This document shows positions 25,834 to 34,148 of a stretch of DNA of 64,000 nt, piece after piece; position 1 is the first letter of the stretch; every line of letters starts with the position of its first letter. A model generated the notes under the pieces. That model did no database searches and was not told the origin of the DNA. It saw only the letters and a program-made list of their open reading frames with translations. The stretch is from UBA1757 sp045627385 (GTDB taxonomy: Bacteria > Bacteroidota > Bacteroidia > Bacteroidales > UBA1402), in assembly GCA_045627385.1 (NCBI GenBank), contig JAZQNO010000004.1:1-64000 (forward strand), in the 5' to 3' direction. Made by a program: the position numbers and the translations under genes.

Positions 25834-26240
25834 TTCCGTTTCCAAGCTTCATAAAAATCGGGGTTGCCCAACATCAGCTGATAAGAGCGGTCCATAAACA
25901 CCTGCACGCTGTGGGCGGTGGCCAGCAGGCTGCCGTCGGCCGTGTCGCGGATTTCGTAGTCGAACACCAGCTTGGCCGCATCGGTCGGGCGATATGTGAT
26001 GGTGATGGAAGCTTTCATACCGTAGAGCATCGGCTTGCGGTATTTGAAGTCCAATTCCACCAGCGGAGCATAATAGCCCGCATTGAAAATGTCCAGATAA
26101 GCGAGGCCGTAGGCGGAGCCGAAGGCCTCACGGGCATCTTCCAGATAGAGGGCGTAGGAACCGTGCCAGACAATGTTCATCGAATCCACTTCGCTGAAGC
26201 GGACCGTCAGAGGATGCGTCACTTTCAATTCTTTTTCCAT
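25821..26240 (-). CDS. Hot-dog acyl-CoA/acyl-ACP thioesterase (4HBT, YbgC/FadM type)
   Basis: A 139-residue single hot-dog thioesterase. The 4HBT signature is VRFSEVDSMNIVWHGSYALYLEDAREA, with the catalytic Asp in EVDSMNIVWHG. FKYRKPMLYGM and VQVFMDR complete the fold. In the characterised aryl polyene pathway a thioesterase of this kind (ApeK) binds the carrier proteins and clears wrongly loaded chains or releases the product. The same task is inferred here. It lies 4 nt after the dehydratase gene and overlaps the ketosynthase gene. Confidence 0.88.
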   Translation of the reverse strand: MEKELKVTHPLTVRFSEVDSMNIVWHGSYALYLEDAREAFGSAYGLAYLDIFNAGYYAPLVELDFKYRKPMLYGMKASITITYRPTDAAKLVFDYEIRDTADGSLLATAHSVQVFMDRSYQLMLGNPDFYEAWKRKWIK

Positions 26241-26244
26241 TGTC

Positions 26245-26682
26245 CTAACGTTTTGACACCTCGCTCAAGGCGATTTTCAATTCTGTTTCCACCAGTATCT
26301 CTCCGGCCGATTCCACCTTGGCCTTGACCAAGGTCATCTGGAAAACCTCCTGGACGACTTCAATCGTCGTCAGAAGCCGCTCGCCCACGGCGGGGGTGCG
26401 CATCAGATTGAGGTCGCGGATGGCGCCGATGAATCCCAGTTTGACCTCCCCGCCAGCCTGGCGGTTCATATAGCCCATCCGGGCGGCACAGGTCTGGGCG
26501 ATGTTCTCAATCAGACCCGAAGCGCTCAGTCGTCCGTCTTCCACAAAAAGCGTTTCGTCCGTGACCGAAAGGGAAGTCTGCGTCACCACAGGGTCGCAAT
26601 GCAGCAGTCTGTCTATCAAGACAAACGGCGGACGTTGCGGCAGCAGTTCCCGGACATCGATATGGCTCAGATCTTCGTTCAT
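26245..26682 (-). CDS. Hot-dog 3-hydroxyacyl-ACP dehydratase subunit (Glu present, His missing)
   Basis: A 145-residue FabA/FabZ-like protein, probably the ApeP counterpart. The N-terminal strand LLPQRPPFVLIDRLL corresponds to LPHRFPFLLVDR of FabZ. The central helix SASGLIENIAQTCAA carries Glu59 in the position of FabZ Glu68. The preceding GHFPG loop with the catalytic His is replaced by FVEDGRLSAS, so the His is absent. Together with the protein at 19787-20155, which has the His but not the Glu, one complete active site could form. The start at 26682 overlaps the acyltransferase stop by 4 nt. Confidence 0.75.
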   Translation of the reverse strand: MNEDLSHIDVRELLPQRPPFVLIDRLLHCDPVVTQTSLSVTDETLFVEDGRLSASGLIENIAQTCAARMGYMNRQAGGEVKLGFIGAIRDLNLMRTPAVGERLLTTIEVVQEVFQMTLVKAKVESAGEILVETELKIALSEVSKR

Positions 26683-27587
26683 TGCGGCAGATTCCAGAAA
26701 TCGTAATAATTGAACCATTGGGTCGGATAACGCTTCAGAGTTTTCTCCAATTCGTTGGCAAACAATTGGGCCAGCAGGCTCATCTTTTCCCGCGTCTTGA
26801 GCACTTCCGCCTCTTTGGGCAGACTTATTTCGCTGATGATGATGCGGTAATCGCTCTTCTCCTTGACTGCGAAAATGGCCAGCACCGGCACATTCTTCTG
26901 GACAGCCAGGGCAAAAGGTCCCATCGGGAAAGCCGCCCGTTCGCCCAGGAAGTCGCAAGTGAGCGATTTGGACGAACCGAAGATGCGGTCGCCCGTCATG
27001 CTCACAATCTCGCCCCGGTCAATGGCGGCATTCATTTCGAAAAGATGGTTCATCGAAGCGTCCACACGGATGAGGCGGACATTGTGCTCGTCGAGGATGC
27101 GCTTGCGGAAAGCCATCACGGTGGGCGACTCGCCGGCGTAGACCAAGGCGTTGATGGGTTTCTCTGTCGAAGTGAAGGTATAGCCTACCATTTCGTAGTT
27201 GCCCACATGCGAACTCAGCTGCAGGAATCCCTCCTTTCCGGAAGAAAGCTCCACAAAACGCTCGTTGCCCTCGCGTTCGCAACTGAATGTCTGACCGGCG
27301 TAAGCGGCAAAACGGTCTATGATGACCTGACCGAAGACAAAGTGGTTGAGGTAGACCGAGCGGAACGACTTCAGACGGCCGTATTCCATCCGCTGGCGGA
27401 AGAAGCGGTACGAAGCGAGATATCCTTTGTGGTTGAAGAGCATATAGAAAGGCACGACAAGGGCCATCACGCCGTAGATGACGCGACGGTCGACCACCCG
27501 GAGGATGGCCACCAGCGCCCGGAGCATCCAGGGCAGACCGTCTGTCCGCCCGCTCCACTGCCGATTGTCCGACTGCTGCCCTTCCAT
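26679..27587 (-). CDS. LpxL/HtrB-like lysophospholipid acyltransferase
   Basis: A 302-residue acyltransferase with one N-terminal hydrophobic segment (VIYGVMALVVPFYMLF). The family active-site motif HxxxxE is seen in LSSHVGNYEMVGYTF. Later parts typical of LpxL/LpxM-type enzymes are SMTGDRIFGSS, FPMGPFALAVQKNVPV and the end YPTQWFNYYDFW. In E. coli-type aryl polyene clusters an LpxL-like acyltransferase is thought to attach the polyene to its lipid or glycolipid anchor. The same function is inferred here. It is one of three acyltransferase domains in the cluster. Confidence 0.82.
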   Translation of the reverse strand: MEGQQSDNRQWSGRTDGLPWMLRALVAILRVVDRRVIYGVMALVVPFYMLFNHKGYLASYRFFRQRMEYGRLKSFRSVYLNHFVFGQVIIDRFAAYAGQTFSCEREGNERFVELSSGKEGFLQLSSHVGNYEMVGYTFTSTEKPINALVYAGESPTVMAFRKRILDEHNVRLIRVDASMNHLFEMNAAIDRGEIVSMTGDRIFGSSKSLTCDFLGERAAFPMGPFALAVQKNVPVLAIFAVKEKSDYRIIISEISLPKEAEVLKTREKMSLLAQLFANELEKTLKRYPTQWFNYYDFWNLPQ

Positions 27588-27593
27588 GGGTAT

Positions 27594-27836
27594 TCAGGCC
27601 ATACGGGCCTCTACAAAGTCGCAAAACTGGCTGAAGGTCTTCACCTTGGCCATTTCTTCACTCTTGATTTTGAAGCCGAAAGTCTTTTCAATGACGACGA
27701 CGATGTCGATAAAATCGAGACTGTCGATGCCGATGTCTTCTTTCAGACGGGCCTCGGGCTGGATCTTTTCGGGTTCGATCTCGAAATCTTCCACCAGGAA
27801 GTCGATAATCTTCTGTTCGATTTCTTTTCTTTCCAT
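27594..27836 (-). CDS. Acyl carrier protein (first ACP of the cluster)
   Basis: An 80-residue acidic ACP. The phosphopantetheine Ser39 lies in EDIGIDSLDFIDIVVVIE, followed by FGFKIKSEEMAKVKTFSQFCDFV. The sequence is closer to the AcpP/ApeF type than the second ACP. The start at 27836 is chosen because ACP similarity begins there (MERKEIEQKIIDFL); a longer frame upstream is read-through. It sits 6 nt before the LpxL-like gene and 19 nt after the methyltransferase gene. Confidence 0.92.
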   Translation of the reverse strand: MERKEIEQKIIDFLVEDFEIEPEKIQPEARLKEDIGIDSLDFIDIVVVIEKTFGFKIKSEEMAKVKTFSQFCDFVEARMA

Positions 27837-27855
27837 AATCTGTATGCTTGATTCA

Positions 27856-28956
27856 TTATTTCTTTTTGCAAACCATGATGCTGTGGCCTTGGCCCAGACC
27901 GTCGAAAATCTGTTCGACTTCGAGGCCGGCCTGACGGACCAGGCCTTCCATCTCCTCGCTGTGGTACATCTTGCTGTTGCCGTTGGCGATGGCGGTGAAG
28001 TAGAGACTGGTGAGGGTGAGGCAGAGGGCGCCGGGCTCGAAACGCTGACGGTCCCAGAATGTCTCCATGATGAACAGGCGCGAATCGGCGTCCATGGCTT
28101 TGACGGCACGCGAAAGGATGCTGACGATTTCCTCGGGGCCGAAGCAGTCGAGGAACTGGCTCATCCAGATGGCGTCGAAGTGTCTTCCCTGCGGGAACTG
28201 GGCCTCGGGGTCGAGCAGGTTGATGCCAAAGCCGTCGATGCGGTCGGCTCCCTTCTTGCCGGCGGTCTGCTCACGCATCATGGCCAGCTGTTGGGGCAAA
28301 TCCATAATGGTGACGCGGACATCATCGCTGTAGTCGACGCAGCGGAGGGCCCAGCGACCGGTGTTGCCGCCCACATCCACGAGCGTTTTCACACCCAGCT
28401 TGCCGAAGACAATCTCCAATGCTTCGTCGAAGGAGTGGTCGCTGTAGAAATGGTCGAATCCGAACCAGCTTTTCTGCACTTGTTCGGGCAGTTGGGACAA
28501 GCCTTCGTAAACGGTGGGCCAATCGCCGAAATGTTTCAGACCTGCGGGCTTGCCGGTAAGCAGAGCCTCTTCCAGATGGAACCAGCCTTCGTAGTTGACA
28601 TCGTGATTGAAGTCCATATTGGCGCGGGTGGCAGGGTCGGTCAACAGGAACCAACCGGTCTTGGACAGGCTGAAGCGGTCGGTTTTGGAATCGACCAGGA
28701 CGGTGCCGATGGACAGAGAGGCCTCCAGCAGCACTTTGGCCGCATAGAGCGAGAGGCCTGTCTTTTCGGCCACTTCTTCCATAGTCATTCCCGGATCGCT
28801 GTCGCGCAACAGGTCGAGAATGCCGAATTTGACCATCAGGCGGGAAGCCTGGAATACAATGGGGCCCCAGGCGATGAATTCGGCCAGACGCTGGGCGTCG
28901 CGGGCACTCATCTGTTCTTTGGTGTAGGCTTTTTCTAGAGCGGGAAACAAATTCAT
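27856..28956 (-). CDS. SAM-dependent O-methyltransferase (COMT-like)
   Basis: A 366-residue methyltransferase. Residues about 25-110 form a winged-helix dimerisation domain (GILDLLRDSDPGMTMEEVAE, TGLSLYAAKVLLEAS). The Rossmann part carries the SAM motif LVDVGGNTGRWALRCV near residue 200, the acid in IMDLPQQ, and a late FDAIWMSQFLDCFGPEE segment. This organisation fits plant COMT-like O-methyltransferases acting on phenolic hydroxyls. In the cluster it should methylate the aryl head group, or possibly its ring, before or after chain extension. It lies 8 nt after the first ketosynthase gene. Confidence 0.85.
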   Translation of the reverse strand: MNLFPALEKAYTKEQMSARDAQRLAEFIAWGPIVFQASRLMVKFGILDLLRDSDPGMTMEEVAEKTGLSLYAAKVLLEASLSIGTVLVDSKTDRFSLSKTGWFLLTDPATRANMDFNHDVNYEGWFHLEEALLTGKPAGLKHFGDWPTVYEGLSQLPEQVQKSWFGFDHFYSDHSFDEALEIVFGKLGVKTLVDVGGNTGRWALRCVDYSDDVRVTIMDLPQQLAMMREQTAGKKGADRIDGFGINLLDPEAQFPQGRHFDAIWMSQFLDCFGPEEIVSILSRAVKAMDADSRLFIMETFWDRQRFEPGALCLTLTSLYFTAIANGNSKMYHSEEMEGLVRQAGLEVEQIFDGLGQGHSIMVCKKK

Positions 28957-28964
28957 ATAGTCGC

Positions 28965-30194
28965 TTATTTTTCGAGTTGGCTGATAACGAGGGCGCTGTT
29001 GGTACCGCCGAATCCGAAGGAGTTGGACAGGATGGTGCGCAGGCCGGTCTGCTGCGTGGAGGTAGCCAGTTTCAGGCGGGCCGACCACTCGTCGGGATTT
29101 TCAAAATTGATGTTGGGGGCCACAAAACCGTTCTGCATCATCAGAAGGCTGTAGACGATTTCACTGGCGCCTGCCATCCAGCATTCGTGGCCGGTCATGG
29201 ACTTGGTCGAACTGATCCAGGCTTTGCAACCTTCGAACAGACGGGCCAGCGCCATGGCTTCGTACATGTCGCCTTGCGGGGTTGAGGTGGCGTGGGCGTT
29301 GATGTAGTCGACATCGTCGGGGCCGATGCCGGCATCTTTCAAGGCACGGGTCATAGCGATGAAGGAGCCTTCGTCGCTGGGCTGTGAAATGCCGGCTGTG
29401 CCGTTGGAAGAAAAACCGTAACCGCGGATTTCGGCCAGTATGGTGGCGCCGCGGCGCACGGCATGTTCGTACTCCTCCACCACTACGGCCGCGGCGCCAC
29501 CGCTGGGCACCAGACCGTCACGGTCGCGGTCGAAGGGGCGTGAAGCTTTGGCCGGTTCGTCCACACGGGTCGAGAAAGCCGACAGGGCATCGAACGACGA
29601 CATGGAAAGATGATTGGTTTCTTGAGCGCCTCCGCAGAGCACCATATCCTGCAGCCCCTGCTTGACAAGCAGATATCCCAGACCTATGCTGTGCGAACCG
29701 CTGGCGCATGCGGCGCTGACGGTAAGATTGATGCCGCGCAGATGGAACACCGTGCTCAGATTCATGGTCACGGTCGAATTCATCGACTGGAAAATGCTGC
29801 CACTGCCTATCAGGGCAGAATCGTGACGCTCGTCCATGATATGGGCCGAATCGATCACGGCCTTGGCCGACGAATCGTTTCCGAAAATCACCCCCACCTC
29901 ATTGGCCAGGAGGTAACCGTCGTCGATTCCGGCTTGAGCAAATGCCTGACGGGAAGCCATGAAGGCATATTCGGCCTCCTCCGACATTCCCGTTCTGAGA
30001 CGGCGGTCGATCAGACCCTTCAAAACGGGTTTTTCCACGATACCTGTCAAGGGCGAGCGATAGCCGTATTCTTTACGGATTTCTTCGATGCCAATGCCGG
30101 AACGGCCCTGAAACAGTGATTCGGTGACTGCTTCCAGAGATGTGCCGAGGCACGACCAGATTCCGCTTCCTGTGATGACTACTCTACGTTCCAT
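28965..30194 (-). CDS. Beta-ketoacyl-ACP synthase (first catalytic KS, FabB/ApeR-like)
   Basis: A 409-residue condensing enzyme. The N-terminus MERRVVITGSGIWSCLG is typical of FabB/FabF. The triad is complete: Cys in TVSAACASGSH near residue 161, His in NAHATSTPQGD near 298, and Lys-His in SSTKSMTGHE near 328-332, ending in NSFGFGGTNSAL. The start at 30194 is set by this conserved N-terminus. In known aryl polyene systems a stand-alone ketosynthase of this kind (ApeR) supports the first condensation or fills gaps in elongation; the same is likely here. The reductase gene ends 5 nt upstream. Confidence 0.9.
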   Translation of the reverse strand: MERRVVITGSGIWSCLGTSLEAVTESLFQGRSGIGIEEIRKEYGYRSPLTGIVEKPVLKGLIDRRLRTGMSEEAEYAFMASRQAFAQAGIDDGYLLANEVGVIFGNDSSAKAVIDSAHIMDERHDSALIGSGSIFQSMNSTVTMNLSTVFHLRGINLTVSAACASGSHSIGLGYLLVKQGLQDMVLCGGAQETNHLSMSSFDALSAFSTRVDEPAKASRPFDRDRDGLVPSGGAAAVVVEEYEHAVRRGATILAEIRGYGFSSNGTAGISQPSDEGSFIAMTRALKDAGIGPDDVDYINAHATSTPQGDMYEAMALARLFEGCKAWISSTKSMTGHECWMAGASEIVYSLLMMQNGFVAPNINFENPDEWSARLKLATSTQQTGLRTILSNSFGFGGTNSALVISQLEK

Positions 30195-30199
30195 ATCGA

Positions 30200-30928
30200 T
30201 TATGTATAAAGTCCTCCATTGATGGAAATAACTTCGCCCGTGATGTACGAGGCTTCCGGCGATACCAGGAATCCGACCAGCGAGGCCACCTCTTCGGGCC
30301 TGCCGAAACGGCCTGCTGGAATCATCTTCTGCAGTTCCTTCTGGTCGAGGTCTCGGGTCATGTCGCTTTCGATGAAACCCGGAGCGACCGCGTTCACCGT
30401 CACCTTGCGCGAAGCCACTTCCTGGGCCAGCGCTTTGGTGGCACCGATGAGAGCCGCCTTGGCAGCCGAATAGTTCGTCTGTCCGGGCAGTCCTTTGATG
30501 CCCGAAAGCGAAGTGATATTGACGATGCGGCCTCCGCGATGCGTCATCATGTCTTTCAGCAGACGGCGAGTCAGAGCGAAAAAGCCGTTCAGCGTGGTGT
30601 CGATGACCTGATGCCACTCGGAGTCCTGCATGAACACCAGCAGATTGTCACGACGGATACCGGCATTGTTGACCAACACCGACACATAATCGTCGGGGTG
30701 CCGTTCCGCCCAGCCGTCCAAGGCCGTCTGGGCGGCCTGTTCGTCAGACACGTCGAAAGGCAGAAGCTCGGCCGTTCCACCGGCTTCCTGAATGAGTTGC
30801 AGAGTCTCGCGCGCAGCCTCTGCGTTGCTCTGGTAATTGACGATGACGGGGTATCCCATCGAGGCCAGTTTCAGACAGATGGCGCGGCCCAGACCTCTGG
30901 AACCACCGGTGACAAGCGCATATTTCAT
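30200..30928 (-). CDS. 3-ketoacyl-ACP reductase, FabG-like (SDR)
   Basis: A 242-residue short-chain dehydrogenase/reductase. The cofactor motif is TGGSRGLGRAI, followed by NNAG in VLVNNAGIRRDNLL, catalytic Ser in ITSLSG and Tyr-Lys in YSAAKAAL, and the ending YITGEVISINGGLYT of the FabG type. It reduces each beta-keto group to the hydroxyl that the paired dehydratases remove. The ATG at 30928 overlaps the TGA of the ammonia lyase gene by 4 nt. It is the only ketoreductase in the cluster. Confidence 0.9.
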   Translation of the reverse strand: MKYALVTGGSRGLGRAICLKLASMGYPVIVNYQSNAEAARETLQLIQEAGGTAELLPFDVSDEQAAQTALDGWAERHPDDYVSVLVNNAGIRRDNLLVFMQDSEWHQVIDTTLNGFFALTRRLLKDMMTHRGGRIVNITSLSGIKGLPGQTNYSAAKAALIGATKALAQEVASRKVTVNAVAPGFIESDMTRDLDQKELQKMIPAGRFGRPEEVASLVGFLVSPEASYITGEVISINGGLYT

Positions 30929-32487
30929 TTCCAATCGGTTTTCAAAGTTTCACTCAAACGCAGAGGATGGTTCTTCAGATAATCGATGACGTGTTCGATA
31001 TCTTCGTAGAGAGGCGTATCCTCGACAAACAGAGGCACGATGGCACGCACCTCATCGTAAAGTTTCTTCGAAACGGGCGACAGTTTGCCTGCCAGTCGGA
31101 GGCAATCGGTGGCCTGCGCCAACGCAATGTATTGAATGGCCATCACCTGGAAAGCGTTTTCGATGACCTGCTGGCACAAAAGAGCTGTGTTGGTGCCCAT
31201 CGACACGATATCCTGATTGTCGTTGTTGTTGGGTATGCTGTGCACATAGTTCGGCATGGCCAGCGTCTGGCACTCGGCCGTGGTCGAAGTGGCGGTGAAC
31301 TGACAGGCCTGCATGCCGTAGTTCAGTCCAAGCGTGCCCATATTGAGGAAAGGAGGCAGGATACCGTTGATGCGGTCGTGGAACAAATAATTGAGCTGAC
31401 GTTCGGCGGTCATGACCACGCGCACCATCGCAATCTTCACTTTGTCTTCTTCCAGAGAGATATAGTCGCCGTGAAAATTGCCGCCGTGGTAGACATTGCG
31501 GCTGACCGGGTCGACAATGGGATTGTCGCTGGCAGAGTTGAATTCTTCTTCGATTACCTGACGGCTGTGTTGGAGCGTTTCGTAGACGGGGCCAAGAATC
31601 TGGGGCGTGCAGCGCAGCGAATAATATGCCTGCACTTTGTGTTCGAATACCTTCTCAGAAGCGTGGCCTTCGTCGTAGAGTTCGTGTTCGCGGCTCTGCA
31701 GACATTGGCTTCCGGCGGCCAGCGCACGCATCCGTGCGGCGATGACCTGCTGACCTTCGTGACGGCGGCACTCGTTTTCCTCCACAGCCATGAGATCGTC
31801 GAACGAGGAGGCGATTTCGTTCATCCAGACGGCGGCTTCGGTGGCCCAGTCGAGCAGGTCTTCGGCGTGGAACTGGTTGACGGCGGCGATACCCGTCATC
31901 ACACTGGTGCCGTTGGTAATGGAAAGGCCCTCACGAATATACATGCGAATGGGCTGCAAACCGTTTTCCTCAAGTACCTCGGCGGTTGCACGCCACTGGC
32001 CCTGGAAATGCACTTTGCCTTCGCCAATGAGACAGAGGGCGATGTGCGCCAGCTGGACCAAGTCGCCGCTGGCACCGACACTGCCGTGACGAGGCACGAA
32101 AGGAATGATGTTGCGGTTGATGAATTCGATGAGGAGTCGGACCACATCGGTGTGGATACCCGAACGGCACTGGAGCACCGATCCCAGACGCGCAATCATG
32201 GCGGCCTTCACTTCGAGGTCGCCCAAGGGCTCTCCGGCACCGGTGGAATGGCTGCGGATGATATTGTATTGCAAATCTGTCAGATAACGGTCGTCGACAC
32301 GCCACTGAGCCATTGGACCGAAACCGGTGTTGATGCCGTATATAACCTTGTCCGAAGAAAACTCCTTCAGAAACTCATAGCAGTTCTCCACCTCTTTCAT
32401 TGTTTGGTCTGAGACCTTCATAAGGTGGCCGTGGTAAAGCATCTGTTCCACTTCCTGCAGAGATATTGTCTTGTCCGATTCCTTCAT
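30925..32487 (-). CDS. MIO-type aromatic amino acid ammonia lyase (TAL/HAL family)
   Basis: A 520-residue lyase. The MIO cofactor triad Ala139-Ser140-Gly141 lies in RHGSVGASGDLVQLAH. Other family blocks are INTGFGPMA, LSITNGTSVMTG, SASDNPIV and SIPNNNDNQD. The selectivity pair is Ser79-His80 (IRSHSTGAGEPL), the pair usual for histidine lyases and unlike the His-Leu of Rhodobacter TAL. There are no hut genes nearby, and the gene is coupled to the polyene PKS genes. In aryl polyene and flexirubin clusters such lyases make 4-coumarate, the starter. I favour TAL function, but the residues do not settle it. The start at 32487 leaves a 7-nt gap to sufE. Confidence 0.85.
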   Translation of the reverse strand: MKESDKTISLQEVEQMLYHGHLMKVSDQTMKEVENCYEFLKEFSSDKVIYGINTGFGPMAQWRVDDRYLTDLQYNIIRSHSTGAGEPLGDLEVKAAMIARLGSVLQCRSGIHTDVVRLLIEFINRNIIPFVPRHGSVGASGDLVQLAHIALCLIGEGKVHFQGQWRATAEVLEENGLQPIRMYIREGLSITNGTSVMTGIAAVNQFHAEDLLDWATEAAVWMNEIASSFDDLMAVEENECRRHEGQQVIAARMRALAAGSQCLQSREHELYDEGHASEKVFEHKVQAYYSLRCTPQILGPVYETLQHSRQVIEEEFNSASDNPIVDPVSRNVYHGGNFHGDYISLEEDKVKIAMVRVVMTAERQLNYLFHDRINGILPPFLNMGTLGLNYGMQACQFTATSTTAECQTLAMPNYVHSIPNNNDNQDIVSMGTNTALLCQQVIENAFQVMAIQYIALAQATDCLRLAGKLSPVSKKLYDEVRAIVPLFVEDTPLYEDIEHVIDYLKNHPLRLSETLKTDWK

Positions 32488-32494
32488 TTTTCTT

Positions 32495-32920
32495 CTATTT
32501 CGTTCCATTGAAAACAAGGGCATAATCGCGGATTTGTCTGACCATCGCCAGCAAACCGTTCGAGCGCGTGGGCGACAGATGCTCGCTCAAACCTACTCGG
32601 TCGATAAAATAAAGTTCAGTTGAAAGGATTTCTTCCGGACTGCGTCCGTCGAACACTCTCAAAAGCAAAGATACCAAACCCTTGACAATAACCGTATCGC
32701 TTTCCGCTTCAAAATGGATTATGTTTTCTTCTCTGTCGTAATGGGCGACTACCCAAACGCGGCTCTGACAGCCTTCGATAAGGTATTCGGGCTTCTTGAA
32801 CGCCTCGGGAATGGCCGGCAGACCGTTGCCCATATCGATGAGCAGCTGATACTTGTCCATCCAATCGTCCAATTCGGCGAAAGACTCGATGATGTCGTCC
32901 TGTATTTCGTTGATGGTCAT
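32495..32920 (-). CDS. sufE: SufE-family sulfur acceptor protein
   Basis: A 141-residue SufE protein. The sulfur-accepting Cys lies in YLIEGCQSRVWVVA, the family signature. The pattern ADSDTVIVKGLVSLLL-like (AESDTVIVKGLVSLLL) and the ending FIDRVGLSEHLSPTRSNGL are also typical. It takes persulfide sulfur from SufS and passes it to the SufBCD scaffold. The gene lies 3 nt after sufS and is the last suf gene before the polyene cluster. The length is normal. Confidence 0.92.
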   Translation of the reverse strand: MTINEIQDDIIESFAELDDWMDKYQLLIDMGNGLPAIPEAFKKPEYLIEGCQSRVWVVAHYDREENIIHFEAESDTVIVKGLVSLLLRVFDGRSPEEILSTELYFIDRVGLSEHLSPTRSNGLLAMVRQIRDYALVFNGTK

Positions 32921-32923
32921 ATT

Positions 32924-34141
32924 CTAAAACATTTTTTGAATTCGTATCAATGCCTCGACCAGTGCGTCGATTTCCTCGCGGGTGTTGTAGAAGGCGAAAG
33001 AGGCGCGGGCACAGGCTTCAATTCCCAGACGGTCCATAAGCGGTTGCGCGCAATGATGGCCCGTGCGGATGGCAAAACCCAACTTGTCGAGCAGCAAACC
33101 GACGTCGTAGGGATGGATATTTCCCAATTGGAACGAAAGCACGGCACTCTTGCAGGCTGCCTGTCCGAAAATCTTCATTCCTTCGATGCCGAGAAAGCGT
33201 TCGTTGGCATATTCCAGCAACTCCTGCTCGTAGCTGGCAATGTTGTCCATACCCAAAGCGTCGACATAGTCCAATGCGGTAGCCAGAGCGGTCGTTCCGA
33301 TGAAATCGGGCGTTCCGGCTTCGAATTTGTACGGCAGCGCCTGATAGGTAGTCCCTGAGAAATGCACTTGGTCGATCATCTCGCCACCACCTTGATAGGG
33401 TGGCATGGCATCCAGCCAGCGGCGTTTGCCATAGAGCACGCCCAAACCCGTCGGACCGTAGATCTTATGGGCAGAGAAGACGTAGAAGTCGGCATCGAGC
33501 TGTTGCACGTCGATTGGAAGATGGGGGACCGCCTGGGCTCCGTCAACCAGCACGGGAATCTGGTGCGTGTGTGCCAGTGCGACCATCTCGCCCACGGGAT
33601 TGACCGTTCCCAACACATTCGACACCTGAGCCACAGCCACCAGTTTCACCTTAGATCCCAACAGGGAGGCGTATGCCTGCATATCCAGTTCGCCGCGGTC
33701 GTTCATCGGAATCACCCGAAGGTTCATCTTTTTTCGCTCGCAAAGCATCTGCCAAGGCACGATATTGGAGTGATGTTCCATAACAGAGACCACAATCTCG
33801 TCGCCTTCGTGGCAGAAAGCTTCTCCGAAAGAGAATGCCACCAGATTGACAGACTCTGTCGTGCCGCGGGTGAAGATGATCTCGTCGGAACCGGACGCAT
33901 GGATGAAGGCCTGCACACGGGCGCGGGCACGCTCATGGGCTTCGGTTGCCTGCTGGCTCAGAAAATGGACTCCCCGGTGGACATTGGCGTTGTGATGCAA
34001 ATAGGCGTCCTGCATTTCGTCTACCACCACCTTCGGTTTCTGCGTGGTTGCCGCATTGTCGAAATAGACCAGCGGCTTGCCGTAGACCTCGCCCGAAAGG
34101 ATAGGGAAATCGTTTCTGATATGTCTGACGTCCAAACTCAT
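32924..34141 (-). CDS. sufS: Cysteine desulfurase SufS
   Basis: A 405-residue PLP enzyme that removes sulfur from cysteine for Fe-S cluster assembly. Visible motifs: VYFDNAATTQKPKVV at the N-terminus, EHHSNIVPWQML, PLP-Lys in YVFSAHKIYGPTGLGVLYG, and the catalytic Cys loop in IRTGHHCAQPLMDRLGI. The start at 34141 (MSLDVRHIRNDFPIL) matches the family's N-terminus. It is preceded by sufD by 7 nt and followed by sufE by 3 nt. Confidence 0.94.
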   Translation of the reverse strand: MSLDVRHIRNDFPILSGEVYGKPLVYFDNAATTQKPKVVVDEMQDAYLHHNANVHRGVHFLSQQATEAHERARARVQAFIHASGSDEIIFTRGTTESVNLVAFSFGEAFCHEGDEIVVSVMEHHSNIVPWQMLCERKKMNLRVIPMNDRGELDMQAYASLLGSKVKLVAVAQVSNVLGTVNPVGEMVALAHTHQIPVLVDGAQAVPHLPIDVQQLDADFYVFSAHKIYGPTGLGVLYGKRRWLDAMPPYQGGGEMIDQVHFSGTTYQALPYKFEAGTPDFIGTTALATALDYVDALGMDNIASYEQELLEYANERFLGIEGMKIFGQAACKSAVLSFQLGNIHPYDVGLLLDKLGFAIRTGHHCAQPLMDRLGIEACARASFAFYNTREEIDALVEALIRIQKMF

Positions 34142-34148
34142 ATTTCTC

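Noticed and set aside
30925..32487. Histidine utilisation (hutH) assignment for the ammonia lyase
   Set aside because: The Ser-His pair is HAL-like, but no hutU, hutI or hutG genes are nearby and the gene is coupled to polyketide genes.
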